DNA from: Phycisphaerales bacterium UBA7708
Lineage (GTDB): Bacteria; Planctomycetota; Phycisphaerae; Sedimentisphaerales; Anaerohalosphaeraceae
Reading direction: 5' to 3'
Assembly (NCBI GenBank): GCA_002482415.1
Contig: DLFY01000182.1
Span: forward strand, 323-11,212
DNA: 10,890 bases
Part shown: one piece after another, positions 1 through 7,200 of the stretch
Layout: the number at the start of each line of letters is the position of its first letter
How positions within the stretch are numbered: position 1 is the first letter of the stretch
Made by a program: the position numbers and the translations under genes
Notes under the pieces: generated by a model
Database searches by the model: none
What the model was told of the DNA's origin: nothing
Seen by the model: the letters and a program-made list of their open reading frames with translations, nothing else

Positions 1-2
1 TG

Positions 3-734
3 TATGAGTATAACCAGAGTGAGGACAGGCTCTTTGAAAACGAGTGGACGAATTTACCAGTAATAGATGAGCGGGATGCGATGCGCAAACGCGGCTGGGC
101 GTATTTCCAGATAGATGGCAAACTGGATGGAAAGCCGCTGAAGGGATATGGATGTATCCCGTTTGTGTATAATGTGTCAAAAGAGCGGCCGGCGTGGATG
201 GTTCTGGAGGTGGATAACGAACTGAAGATTGTGGATTTAAATAATGGCGCAACGGTAATGGATGCCGGGGGGCGGGAGATGGGACGGTATCGCGGACATT
301 GCTTTTTTGCGGGGCTGCTGCGGCCGTGGATGGGGATGCACACGATTGATATCATCCGGCGGGATGCGGCCAGGCAGCAGGTTGTATTCGAGACCCGGCA
401 ATTGTCGAGTTTTCACAAGACCGGCTCTGATGAGGATTATTATGCGGATGCAAAGGTGCTTTGCAAACAGCCGCTGGACGATGGGGTGGAGGCAACACTG
501 GAATATCTGGTGGACATGGACGAGGATTTGCTGAAAAATCTGACGGTTGAAATCAAAGAGGGAAAACTGCAAATGCACCGGCTGACGATGAACTTTACGT
601 ATTTGCAGGATATCACACAGGCCCCTGCCGGGATGATTGAGCCAGCGGGATTGTCGGCCAAGTCGTCGGTTTTGCAGGACCAGGGGATGCGATGGCTGAT
701 TGACCTGGCACAGCACAGGCTGGGATTTGAATAG
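3..734 (+). CDS. Uncharacterised protein, C-terminal part (5' end off the window)
   Basis: The reading frame is open from the left edge of the window to TAG at 732-734, so the gene starts before the window. The ATG at 81 is internal: codons 3-80 read as ordinary protein (YEYNQSEDRLFENEWTNLPV). About 243 residues are visible. I do not recognise the family. The visible part is soluble-looking, rich in charged and aromatic residues, with no transmembrane stretch. It alternates short hydrophobic strands and turns (for example WMVLEVDNELKIVDL, TVEIKEGKLQMHRLTMNFTY), which suggests a mostly beta fold with some helices. One could think of a secreted or periplasmic protein, but without the N-terminus no signal peptide can be judged. 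It converges on the M50 peptidase gene with a 121-bp gap, and I see no good intrinsic terminator after it. Codon use and G+C fit a native gene. Confidence 0.75.
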   Translation, partial: YEYNQSEDRLFENEWTNLPVIDERDAMRKRGWAYFQIDGKLDGKPLKGYGCIPFVYNVSKERPAWMVLEVDNELKIVDLNNGATVMDAGGREMGRYRGHCFFAGLLRPWMGMHTIDIIRRDAARQQVVFETRQLSSFHKTGSDEDYYADAKVLCKQPLDDGVEATLEYLVDMDEDLLKNLTVEIKEGKLQMHRLTMNFTYLQDITQAPAGMIEPAGLSAKSSVLQDQGMRWLIDLAQHRLGFE

Positions 735-855
735 CATACCCAACGGGCATGATTTTGCCACGAGCAAAATAATCACGTGGTTGAAGTAACCCTACTTAGC
801 CGCGACGAAACAGGATATTTCAAGTGTGACCACTATGATTTCACGACGGGCAAGG

Positions 856-1569
856 TTATGACCAGGAGACACCGGTCCCCAAGTAGAGCAGGTTGATGGC
901 AGCAAGGTGAATGGGCGGGAAGATGATTTTCATAATATACCAGGCAATCAGAATGCCGAAGGTACGCAGGCCCGATTCATGGACCAGGCTGCGGTATTTG
1001 TAGAGGGACTCGCCGGAGAGGATGAACTCCATCGCCGAAGTGCCGTCCAATGGCGGCAGAGGGATGAGATTAAACACCATCAGCAGCAGATTGAGCATAA
1101 ACAGGATGCTGACGCCGACAGCCAGGCCATGAGAAATCCCCTCGCTGGCTCCCATGACGGTCTGGGAGAAATAGACACTATCCGGAGCCATAAAAAAACC
1201 CGTTGCCAGACCGACGCGAATCAGGACGGCGGCAATAAGCATGATTATAAGATTGGCCGCAGGTCCGGCAAGTCCCATCAGAGCGGCCTGTTTGGGGTGA
1301 CGCTGTGCCCAGTAAGGGTCATAGGGGGCGCTGGCCCAGCCGATCATCCAGCCGCCCATGGCATAGGATAACAGCGGAACAATAATCATGCCGAACGGCT
1401 CGCGCTTCATGTGGGGAACGGGGTTGAGCGTAACCTGCCCGCCCAGCCATGCGGTCCGGTCGCCGAATTTGAAAGCAGTGAAGGCGTGCGCCGCCTCATG
1501 CGCCGCCGTCGAGAGAATAAATATCAGATACCAGATGATTCCAAGCTGTATATCGACTGAATGATCCAT
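856..1569 (-). CDS. Site-2-protease-family (M50) membrane zinc metalloprotease
   Basis: A 237-residue integral membrane protein. The zinc-binding helix HEAAH lies at residues 24-28, inside the first transmembrane segment (about 8-30). The third-ligand motif of the family, NLIPLPPLDG, lies at 167-176 with Asp175 as the expected ligand. A conserved-looking GLAGPAAN stretch (99-106) and hydrophobic segments at about 57-80, 95-118, 150-170 and 203-220 match the short PDZ-less M50 group (YwhC/Rip-like). Members cleave substrate helices within the membrane, but the substrate here cannot be inferred. The ATG at 1569 is preceded by GGAG with a rather long 11-nt spacing, so initiation may be modest. 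The gene lies 72 bp after the propeller gene on the same strand with no clear terminator between, so readthrough from hldD is possible. It converges with the gene at 3-734. All catalytic ligands are present, so it should be active. Confidence 0.9.
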   Translation of the reverse strand: MDHSVDIQLGIIWYLIFILSTAAHEAAHAFTAFKFGDRTAWLGGQVTLNPVPHMKREPFGMIIVPLLSYAMGGWMIGWASAPYDPYWAQRHPKQAALMGLAGPAANLIIMLIAAVLIRVGLATGFFMAPDSVYFSQTVMGASEGISHGLAVGVSILFMLNLLLMVFNLIPLPPLDGTSAMEFILSGESLYKYRSLVHESGLRTFGILIAWYIMKIIFPPIHLAAINLLYLGTGVSWS

Positions 1570-1641
1570 TATATTACAATCTCCATATTGAAAGCCTGAT
1601 GTATCAGACTATTGTTATTATCAAAACAGTGAACCCAGAGG

Positions 1642-2805
1642 TCAGATATTAATATGAACTTCCTGTATTAAGTTATGACGGAAATCCACCTTTTGTGTTG
1701 CGTTGTCCAGGCTTTGCACTCGATACCCGTTTGTAAAAACAACGTTTCCCGCTGCATCCACATCAAAATATGCTGCTCTTCTGGCCAGGACTTCCTGTCT
1801 TCCATCGGAACGTAAGCAAATCAATTCCCAGTTTGCCGGCACCAGTGAGGGTTCATTATTGAGTGCATAGGCTTTGGAGCTTTTGGCAACATCGATAGTC
1901 TGGCCCATGATTTGAACATACTTGTTGTTCTGAGGAGCCTGTACATTGGGTCCGTCAGCCTTAAATGCCTTTTGGTTGAACAGACGCGTGAATGTTTCCA
2001 GAAAGTTAAAAATAGCCAAAACAAAATGAAAGGGAAACAGAATGATATTTTTAATCGTATGAAATATTGTCTGTGTTGACGGTCCGTGAAATGGTCGGCG
2101 AATACAATAGATGTTTCCTTGTGAGTCTTCTTTGGGGAGGACATAATCGTATTGGGGATCAGATAATATATCGGAGACCTCGTTTTTGTCCATATCCAAA
2201 CGATGAATCGCTTCCGGACCATACATAAATACTCCGCCTTCTTCGCTGCGGGCGACACCTGCAGATTGAAAGAGAATATGCTGATGGTTTTTACGGCTAA
2301 AAGAAGGATTGGAATCCCGCGAATCGCCATCCGTAAGTATTGTTCGACCTGAGCCGCGAGCATCCAGCATTCTTAATGAACAGCTTCCATCATCATTCCA
2401 GACCGCCATCACAAATTCGTTGCGTTGTGAGGAATAATCAAATCCTTCCTCACGAAAATCATTTTTATGAAAAAGCCTTGTTTCAAATTGTTCTTTGATA
2501 TCATATTCGAATAATCCCGTCACTCCGAAATTTGACAAGGTGTAATACAGCATATTCGGAGATGCAGCAACAATGTGATTAAATCGAAACCCAGAAACGG
2601 ATCTGCCGGCAGCCTGATTTCCCCATACAACCGAGGAATTCCAATATGGATTTCCCGGAGAACCTTGTGATTTCCAGCCGCTGGCCGTGTTGTGTTTATT
2701 CGTTCGTTCCGCTTTTTCTTGAACAAACGGACTTTCAAATTCCTGAATTTCTCCCTGCTGGTTTCGGCAATAAAGCCTTCCATCCGCGATAAAATATTGA
2801 CCCAT
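1642..2805 (-). CDS. Beta-propeller-like (TolB/PD40-type repeats) protein with hydrophobic segment
   Basis: A 387-residue protein not matching a named family I know. Several stretches have the TolB/WD40-like PD40 pattern: SNPSFSRKNHQHILFQSA (165-182), DYVLPKEDSQGNIYCIRRP (220-238), the segment around 128-150 (FVMAVWNDDG, LRMLDARG), and AAYFDVDAAGNVVFTNG (344-360). This indicates a beta-propeller, normally a binding scaffold. Residues about 247-276 form a strongly hydrophobic aromatic stretch (IILFPFHFVLAIFNFLETF at its centre) interrupting the repeats, possibly a membrane anchor or re-entrant helix. There is no N-terminal signal peptide. The start is well fixed: ATG with GAGGAG five bases upstream. 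The gene follows hldD by 19 bp, so co-transcription is likely. It is clearly A/T-richer than its neighbours (16 G/C of 60 at 2461-2520; 23 of 60 at 2041-2100), against 36 of 60 in hldD at 3001-3060. That suggests horizontal origin. Function unknown. Confidence 0.8.
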   Translation of the reverse strand: MGQYFIADGRLYCRNQQGEIQEFESPFVQEKAERTNKHNTASGWKSQGSPGNPYWNSSVVWGNQAAGRSVSGFRFNHIVAASPNMLYYTLSNFGVTGLFEYDIKEQFETRLFHKNDFREEGFDYSSQRNEFVMAVWNDDGSCSLRMLDARGSGRTILTDGDSRDSNPSFSRKNHQHILFQSAGVARSEEGGVFMYGPEAIHRLDMDKNEVSDILSDPQYDYVLPKEDSQGNIYCIRRPFHGPSTQTIFHTIKNIILFPFHFVLAIFNFLETFTRLFNQKAFKADGPNVQAPQNNKYVQIMGQTIDVAKSSKAYALNNEPSLVPANWELICLRSDGRQEVLARRAAYFDVDAAGNVVFTNGYRVQSLDNATQKVDFRHNLIQEVHINI

Positions 2806-2810
2806 ATCTG

Positions 2811-2816
2811 CTCCTC
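2811..2816 (-). promoter_or_regulatory. Ribosome binding site of the propeller gene
   Basis: GAGGAG on the minus strand, five bases before the ATG at 2805 and lying in the 19-bp gap after the hldD stop codon. It fixes the start of the propeller gene and shows that it can be translated independently from an hldD transcript. Confidence 0.75.
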
Positions 2817-2824
2817 TTTTTATT

Positions 2825-3799
2825 TTATTCTCCGCCCAGATATTCGTCCTTCATCAGGTAATTGCGGACAAAGTCGGCGACGGCGTCTTCCAGTTCGATG
2901 GTGTTGGTATGGTAGCCGGCCGAGCGGATTTTGGTGACGTCGGCCTGGGTGAAATACTGATATTTGTCGCGGAGGGTGTCGGGCATCGGGATGAATTCGA
3001 TGTTGGGCTTTTTGTCCATGGCGGCAAAGACGGCATTGGCCAGGTCCAGCCAGGAGCGTGCCTTGCCGGTGCCGATATTGAACAGGCCGTTGATTTCGGG
3101 ATTTTCGAGGAAAAACAGGGTCATCTCGACGGCATCTTTGATATAGATGAAGTCCCTGAGCTGCATGCCATCGGTGTAATCGGGACGATGCGACTTGAAC
3201 AGGCGGACTTTACCTTCGGCGTTGATCTGTTCGAAGGCCTTGACGACGAAGCTGCGCATCTGGCCTTTGTGGTACTCGTTGGGGCCGAAGACGTTGAAGT
3301 ATTTCAGGCCTGCAATCTGGTCGGTCAGGCCGGTCTTCTGGGCCCAGAGGTCAAAAAGCTGCTTGCTGTAGCCGTACATGTTCAGAGGAATCAGCCGGTC
3401 AATCGGTTCGGAGTCCGAAAAGCCCATCGAGCCGTCGCCGTAAGTGGCGGCACTGGAGGCATATACGAAACGAATCTCTTTCTGGGAGGCCCACTGGGCG
3501 AGCATCTTGCTGTATTCGTAATTATTGCGAATCAGATATGCGGCGTCGGTTTCGGTCGTGTCGGAGCAGGCACCCAGATGCAGGATGGCTTCGACATCCC
3601 ATTCGATCTGGTCGGAATCGAGGGACTGAGCGAAATCGTCGGCCTCCATATAGTCCAAAAACCGGAGTTTTCGGAGATTTTTCCACTTGTCCGAGGAGCC
3701 CAGCAGGTCCACGATGAGGATATCTTCCAGCCCGCGAGCGTTGAGTTCCGCAACAAGTGCCGAGCCAATAAAACCCGCCCCGCCTGTCACAATAATCAT
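2825..3799 (-). CDS. hldD: ADP-L-glycero-D-manno-heptose 6-epimerase
   Basis: A cytoplasmic extended-SDR enzyme that converts ADP-D-glycero-D-manno-heptose to the L-glycero form, the last step in making the activated heptose used in LPS inner core. From the ATG at 3799 the protein has 324 residues, normal for the family. Visible features: the NADP-binding glycine motif TGGAGFIG (5-12), YASSAATYG (113-121) with the active-site serine region, the catalytic YGYSK (Tyr142, Lys146), NVFGPNEYHKGQM (169-181), which is typical of HldD and separates it from GalE-type epimerases, and RDFIYIKD (215-222). A nine-codon extension from TTG at 3826 exists. I reject it because the glycine motif then sits too far in, and ATG 3799 has AAGGGA six bases upstream. 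First gene of a likely operon with the propeller gene. No hldA/hldE/gmhB neighbours are in view, so the pathway is split across the genome. Confidence 0.95.
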   Translation of the reverse strand: MIIVTGGAGFIGSALVAELNARGLEDILIVDLLGSSDKWKNLRKLRFLDYMEADDFAQSLDSDQIEWDVEAILHLGACSDTTETDAAYLIRNNYEYSKMLAQWASQKEIRFVYASSAATYGDGSMGFSDSEPIDRLIPLNMYGYSKQLFDLWAQKTGLTDQIAGLKYFNVFGPNEYHKGQMRSFVVKAFEQINAEGKVRLFKSHRPDYTDGMQLRDFIYIKDAVEMTLFFLENPEINGLFNIGTGKARSWLDLANAVFAAMDKKPNIEFIPMPDTLRDKYQYFTQADVTKIRSAGYHTNTIELEDAVADFVRNYLMKDEYLGGE

Positions 3800-3848
3800 A
3801 TCCAATCCCTTCCAATGGGGTATCAATCTATTCCTATCTTTATGTTAC

Positions 3849-3877
3849 AGGGTAAAGCCAAAGGGCGGGGATGTCAA
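3849..3877 (-). promoter_or_regulatory. Predicted sigma70-type promoter of hldD
   Basis: Minus strand: a perfect -35 box TTGACA (3872-3877), a 17-nt spacer, then TACCCT (3849-3854), a weak -10 with the conserved first TA and final T. Transcription would begin near 3842, giving a leader of about 43 nt before the hldD ATG. It stands directly downstream of the terminator at 3893-3922, as expected for the start of a separate unit. Confidence 0.55.
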
Positions 3878-3892
3878 GCAATCAAAGTGCGC

Positions 3893-3922
3893 AATAAAAA
3901 AGGCCGAGGTTGAGTCGGCCTT
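3893..3922 (-). terminator. Intrinsic terminator of the small-peptide unit
   Basis: A perfect 8-bp stem, AAGGCCGA (3900-3907) against TCGGCCTT (3915-3922), with a 7-nt loop. Read on the minus strand it is followed by six T, then ATT (3901 down to 3893). The plus-strand side lacks a T tract, so it works leftward. It lies 42 nt after the stop codon of the 31-codon ORF and just before the hldD promoter, insulating the two units. Confidence 0.85.
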
Positions 3923-3964
3923 CGTTTCGTCCTCCACTAACAAGGTGTCTTAGGAGTCACACAA

Positions 3965-4060
3965 TTAGCACAGGGCAATGTACGCAGCAAGAGCAAGCAG
4001 GAAAATCCGTTTTTTCGGTTCGACAAAAGGCAACCAAATTTTGTTGTAGAAGCGATTCAT
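3965..4060 (-). CDS. Small hydrophobic peptide, 31 residues, unknown function
   Basis: A 31-residue ORF starting with ATG at 4060, with GAGGGG six bases upstream, ending at TAA 3965-3967. The peptide has an aromatic, basic N-terminal half (MNRFYNKIWLPF), a charged VEPKKR stretch, and a hydrophobic tail (IFLLALAAYIALC) ending in cysteine at the stop codon. The tail is only 13 residues, short for a full membrane span. I recognise no family. The reading frame stays open upstream to 4264, but that 99-codon version would start before the promoter and inside the addA terminator, so the SD-preceded ATG is the best start. What makes the ORF credible is its context: its own promoter, leader hairpin, SD and intrinsic terminator. 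Alternatives: a small RNA with an incidental ORF, a type I toxin-like peptide, or a remnant of a lost gene (the end resembles a signal peptide cut off at a lipobox-like cysteine). Confidence 0.5.
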   Translation of the reverse strand: MNRFYNKIWLPFVEPKKRIFLLALAAYIALC

Positions 4061-4066
4061 TGTAAT

Positions 4067-4072
4067 CCCCTC
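4067..4072 (-). promoter_or_regulatory. Ribosome binding site of the 31-codon ORF
   Basis: GAGGGG on the minus strand with a six-base gap to the ATG at 4060. Strong site and ideal spacing. It decides the start against the longer in-frame extension. Confidence 0.6.
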
Positions 4073-4099
4073 AAATAACATTGTTTGTTTCGCACCCCC

Positions 4100-4115
4100 C
4101 ATAGCCGAAGCCATG
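4100..4115 (-). other. 5'-leader hairpin with UUCG tetraloop
   Basis: On the minus-strand RNA, CAUGGC (4115-4110) pairs with GCUAUG (4105-4100), including one G-U pair, around the loop UUCG. The closing pair is C-G, giving the unusually stable C(UUCG)G tetraloop. It lies about 11 nt into the predicted transcript and 28 nt before the SD of the 31-codon ORF, followed by a run of six G. It could protect the 5' end or affect ribosome access. Confidence 0.5.
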
Positions 4116-4133
4116 TCATTCATCACAAGGGTA

Positions 4134-4162
4134 ATTATAAACAATCGGGAGTTTTGGTTCAA
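4134..4162 (-). promoter_or_regulatory. Predicted sigma70-type promoter of the small-peptide unit
   Basis: Minus strand: TTGAAC (4157-4162), exactly 17 nt, then a perfect TATAAT (4134-4139). The start point would be near 4126-4127. With the terminator at 3893-3922 this gives an RNA of about 235 nt. The best promoter in the window. Confidence 0.7.
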
Positions 4163-4237
4163 GGCGATTTTGTGGAATATGATATAAGTCATTATATAAA
4201 AACAGGTTGTAAATATTAAAATCGATAAACGGCCTGC

Positions 4238-4276
4238 AAAAAAATGCTCTCTGCAAGAATGCATGAGGCAGAGCGC
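4238..4276 (-). terminator. Intrinsic terminator of addBA
   Basis: On the minus strand GCGCTCTGC (4276-4268) pairs with GCAGAGAGC (4254-4246): nine positions with one G-A mismatch, loop of 13 nt. It is followed by A and seven T (4244-4238). The stem starts at the last base of the addA stop codon (TAG, 4278-4276), so it ends the addBA transcript right at the end of the coding region. Confidence 0.75.
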
Positions 4277-7200
4277 TATGAGGCTTTGTCTGATAATAAC
4301 GCAGATTTTAAATTCAGTTGCGTGATTTCGACCGGCTGGAGGACTCGCGGATGTAAAAAGTATAAATAGCCAGCGGCGGCGGGGATTTTTAAAATCGTTT
4401 GGGCGGCCCGGGCGTAGAGGGCAAGCTGGGGCTGATAGCGAGCAGTCCTGCCTTCAATCTTATTATCATTGATTTTATCGGTCTTAAAGTCCACCAGGAC
4501 CAGGCCTTCGTCTGTGGGAATCAATAAATCGATCACACCCTGCACAACGACGAAATCCTCGGAAGAGGCAAGCCCCAGTTCCGATACCGGAAGAGCCATC
4601 GTGAACGGCCATTCCCGACAAATCCGTTCGGCATTTTGGATTGCCAGGTCCCCGATCGGTGTCTGGAAGAAGGCAATAATTGTATCGATATCGATAGATT
4701 GAGACTGGGCGAGGGTCAACTGGCCGGATTTGACCAGTTTTTCCATGGTTAGCTGGACCACTGCCCGATCCGGCAGCGAGGTCAGCGGAAGATGCTGGAA
4801 GACCAGGTGGGTGGCGTGGCCGCGAGCCATCGCTTCCGCCCGGCTATCATCGGCTGTCGTTCGGGGCTGGGGCAGGGTAAAGGCATCCTCTGATTGCGGA
4901 CGTGAAAACTCATCATCCCGGTGGGTCAGGCTCGTGACGGAAAATTTGCCCGGCAGGCGGGTCAGTACCTGATCGGGGTACTGCCAGTTGAGCAGACTGA
5001 CAACCTGTTCGAACAGGCAGCGGTTTTGCGGGTTGGAGCATTGGCCGGTGACGGGTGTATAACGGCGGTCGCGGAGCTGTTTGTGCCGACGGATCGAGTC
5101 GCTGAGCTGATTCAGTTGGGTCTTGTCATGGCTGGAGACGGAGAACAGTTCGTCCTGAGCACAAGTCGATTGCCCGGCAGAGCACACGGTACGGAGTGCA
5201 TCGGATTGGGCCAGTGCGGCCAGCAGCCAGTCGAGATGACTGGTCGCGCCAAGCAGTTCCCATTCGGGCAGTGCCTGGAATTCGCGGCTGCGTTCGATGC
5301 GATCTTGACAGCGGGACAGTTTGGTTGAGGCGGTCAGGATGAGGCGGTCGCGGGCACGGGTCATTGCCACATAGAGAATGCGCATTTCTTCGGCGAGATT
5401 GGCGCGCTGTTTTTCCATACGGATGAGCTGGTGGGCCGGGGTGGTTAATCGCAGGCCCCGCTGCGGGTCGAGCAATTCCAGTCCGAGCATCGCTGCATTG
5501 ACCATGCAGGGCCCGGAGGAGTCCTGTTTTCGCATGGGCCAGTTCAGCTCGGCCAGGATGACAACGGGAAACTCGAGGCCCTTGCTTTTGTGGACGCTCA
5601 TTATCCGCACGGCATTTTCGGCGAAATTGTCGGGCTGGGCCGGGGCCCAGTCGGTTTCCTGCTCGAGCAGTTTTTCAAGAAATGCCGCAAAGCCCGAGAC
5701 GCTGCGGCCCTGACCGGGGTCGGCGAAGGACTCATACTGGATGGCGCGGTCATGCAGCTTGAGGAGATTGGCCCGACGCTGCCGGCCATTGGGCAATGCT
5801 GACACAAATGCCAGCAGCGAGGTCGTTTCATAAATCCGCCAGAGCAATTCCGACAGCGGCGTTCGGCGTGATTGCCTTCGCCAGGATTCGAGGGTGTCGA
5901 GTGCAGCAGCGGTTTTTTGACGCAGTGCTGTTTCGGGACCATCCTGCGAATAGCCCGCTGCGACATCATAAAAGCAAGCGTCGTTGTGTTTTTTCTGATT
6001 GGCAAACAATCGCATCGCGGCCAGTTCCGAATCGGTAAAGCGAAACAGGGCACTGCGAAGCACGGCGGCCAGCTCGATATCCTGCAGGGGGTTGTCGAGT
6101 GTTTTGAACAGGGCGATGCAGTCGGCGACTTCGGTGGCCGCGAAATAGCCGCATTGATTCTGCGAGCTGACGGGGATGCCGGCCAGCCGCAGCAATTCAA
6201 CATATTCCGAGGCACGATGCGACAAGGCCCGCATGAGAATCACGATGTCGCTGTAATGGACATCGCGCATTGTCCCGGTGGATTTATCGTACACCTGAAA
6301 TTCCGGACGGCCGGAATCGGCGCCGACGATCTGGCGGATGCGGCGGGCAATCATCGCGGCCTGCCGCTGGACGGCGGTGACGGTGTCGATGCTGTCCTCG
6401 TTTTCATCGGATTCAGAGTCTTCCTGGGCGTCCTCATCCTGGGATTTCTGACCTTCCGGATTATCTTCATCCAGCAAATGCAGTTCGACGACTCGATTGG
6501 CGGAGGTATCTTCCAGTGGAGGATAGTTCAAACCGGCAATCAATTCCGAACGTTTGTCGTAATCCAGACCGGCAACGGCCTGGGTCATAATGCGTCCGAA
6601 GACGCGGTTGGCAAAGGTCAGCACCTCCTGACGTGAACGGAAATTGTGATTCATATCTACCCGCAGCGGCGTGTCCGCAGCGGTGGGGTCGTCCGCAGCG
6701 GCGGCGAGTTGCTCGAGGAAAATTTCAGGACGACTCTGGCGGAAAGCATAGATACTCTGCTTGACATCGCCGACAACAAACAGATTGCCGGGGCGGCTGA
6801 CCTGCCGGAGGATTTCGCGCTGAACACGGTTGATGTCCTGATATTCATCGATGAAGACGTATTCGAAGCGTTCGCGAAGTTTCTGGCCTACCACCGGCTG
6901 GGTCTGCAATAGCACCAGCATCTGATGTTCAAGGTCGGCGAAATCCAGCACGTTGAGAGCCTGCTTTCGCCGGGCGTAGCGTTCGTCGAATAGTTGCAGC
7001 AGTCTAATGCAGGCTTCGGTCTGTGATTGAACCTGCGGAGTGATGGCGGCAATGTAGTCCGGATGTACGAACACGAGGTCTTTGAGTTTTTTGATGGCAT
7101 CGCGGCCCTGGGTGACTTCGATTTTGATTTTTTCGGCGGCGGCTTTATCCACGTCAAGTTTTTTGTTCAGCGACGGCATGCGTCCAAAGTCCGCCTGACA

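Noticed and set aside
237..776. 179-codon minus-strand ORF opposite the left-hand gene
   Set aside because: It is antisense to a frame with better coding character that continues to the window edge, and its translation looks like scrambled low-order sequence.
758..780. CCACG...CGTGG inverted repeat in the convergent gap
   Set aside because: Only 5 bp with a 13-nt loop and no T run on either strand. Not convincing as a terminator.
1596..1607. Palindrome CTGATGTATCAG between the propeller and M50 genes
   Set aside because: The stem is 5 bp with a 2-nt centre and no T tract. It is too weak for a terminator, and as an operator it is unsupported.
3800..3826. TTG start nine codons upstream for hldD
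   Set aside because: The extra residues precede the glycine motif that normally begins at the very N-terminus, and the ATG at 3799 has a properly spaced AAGGGA.
2909..3913. 334-codon plus-strand ORF opposite hldD
   Set aside because: It is the antisense of a well-supported enzyme gene and carries no family motif. Long antisense frames are common opposite G+C-rich genes.
3965..4264. 99-codon minus-strand ORF covering the whole gap between the small-unit terminator and addA
   Set aside because: Its start lies inside the addA terminator and upstream of the best promoter. Only its last 31 codons have an SD and sit downstream of that promoter.
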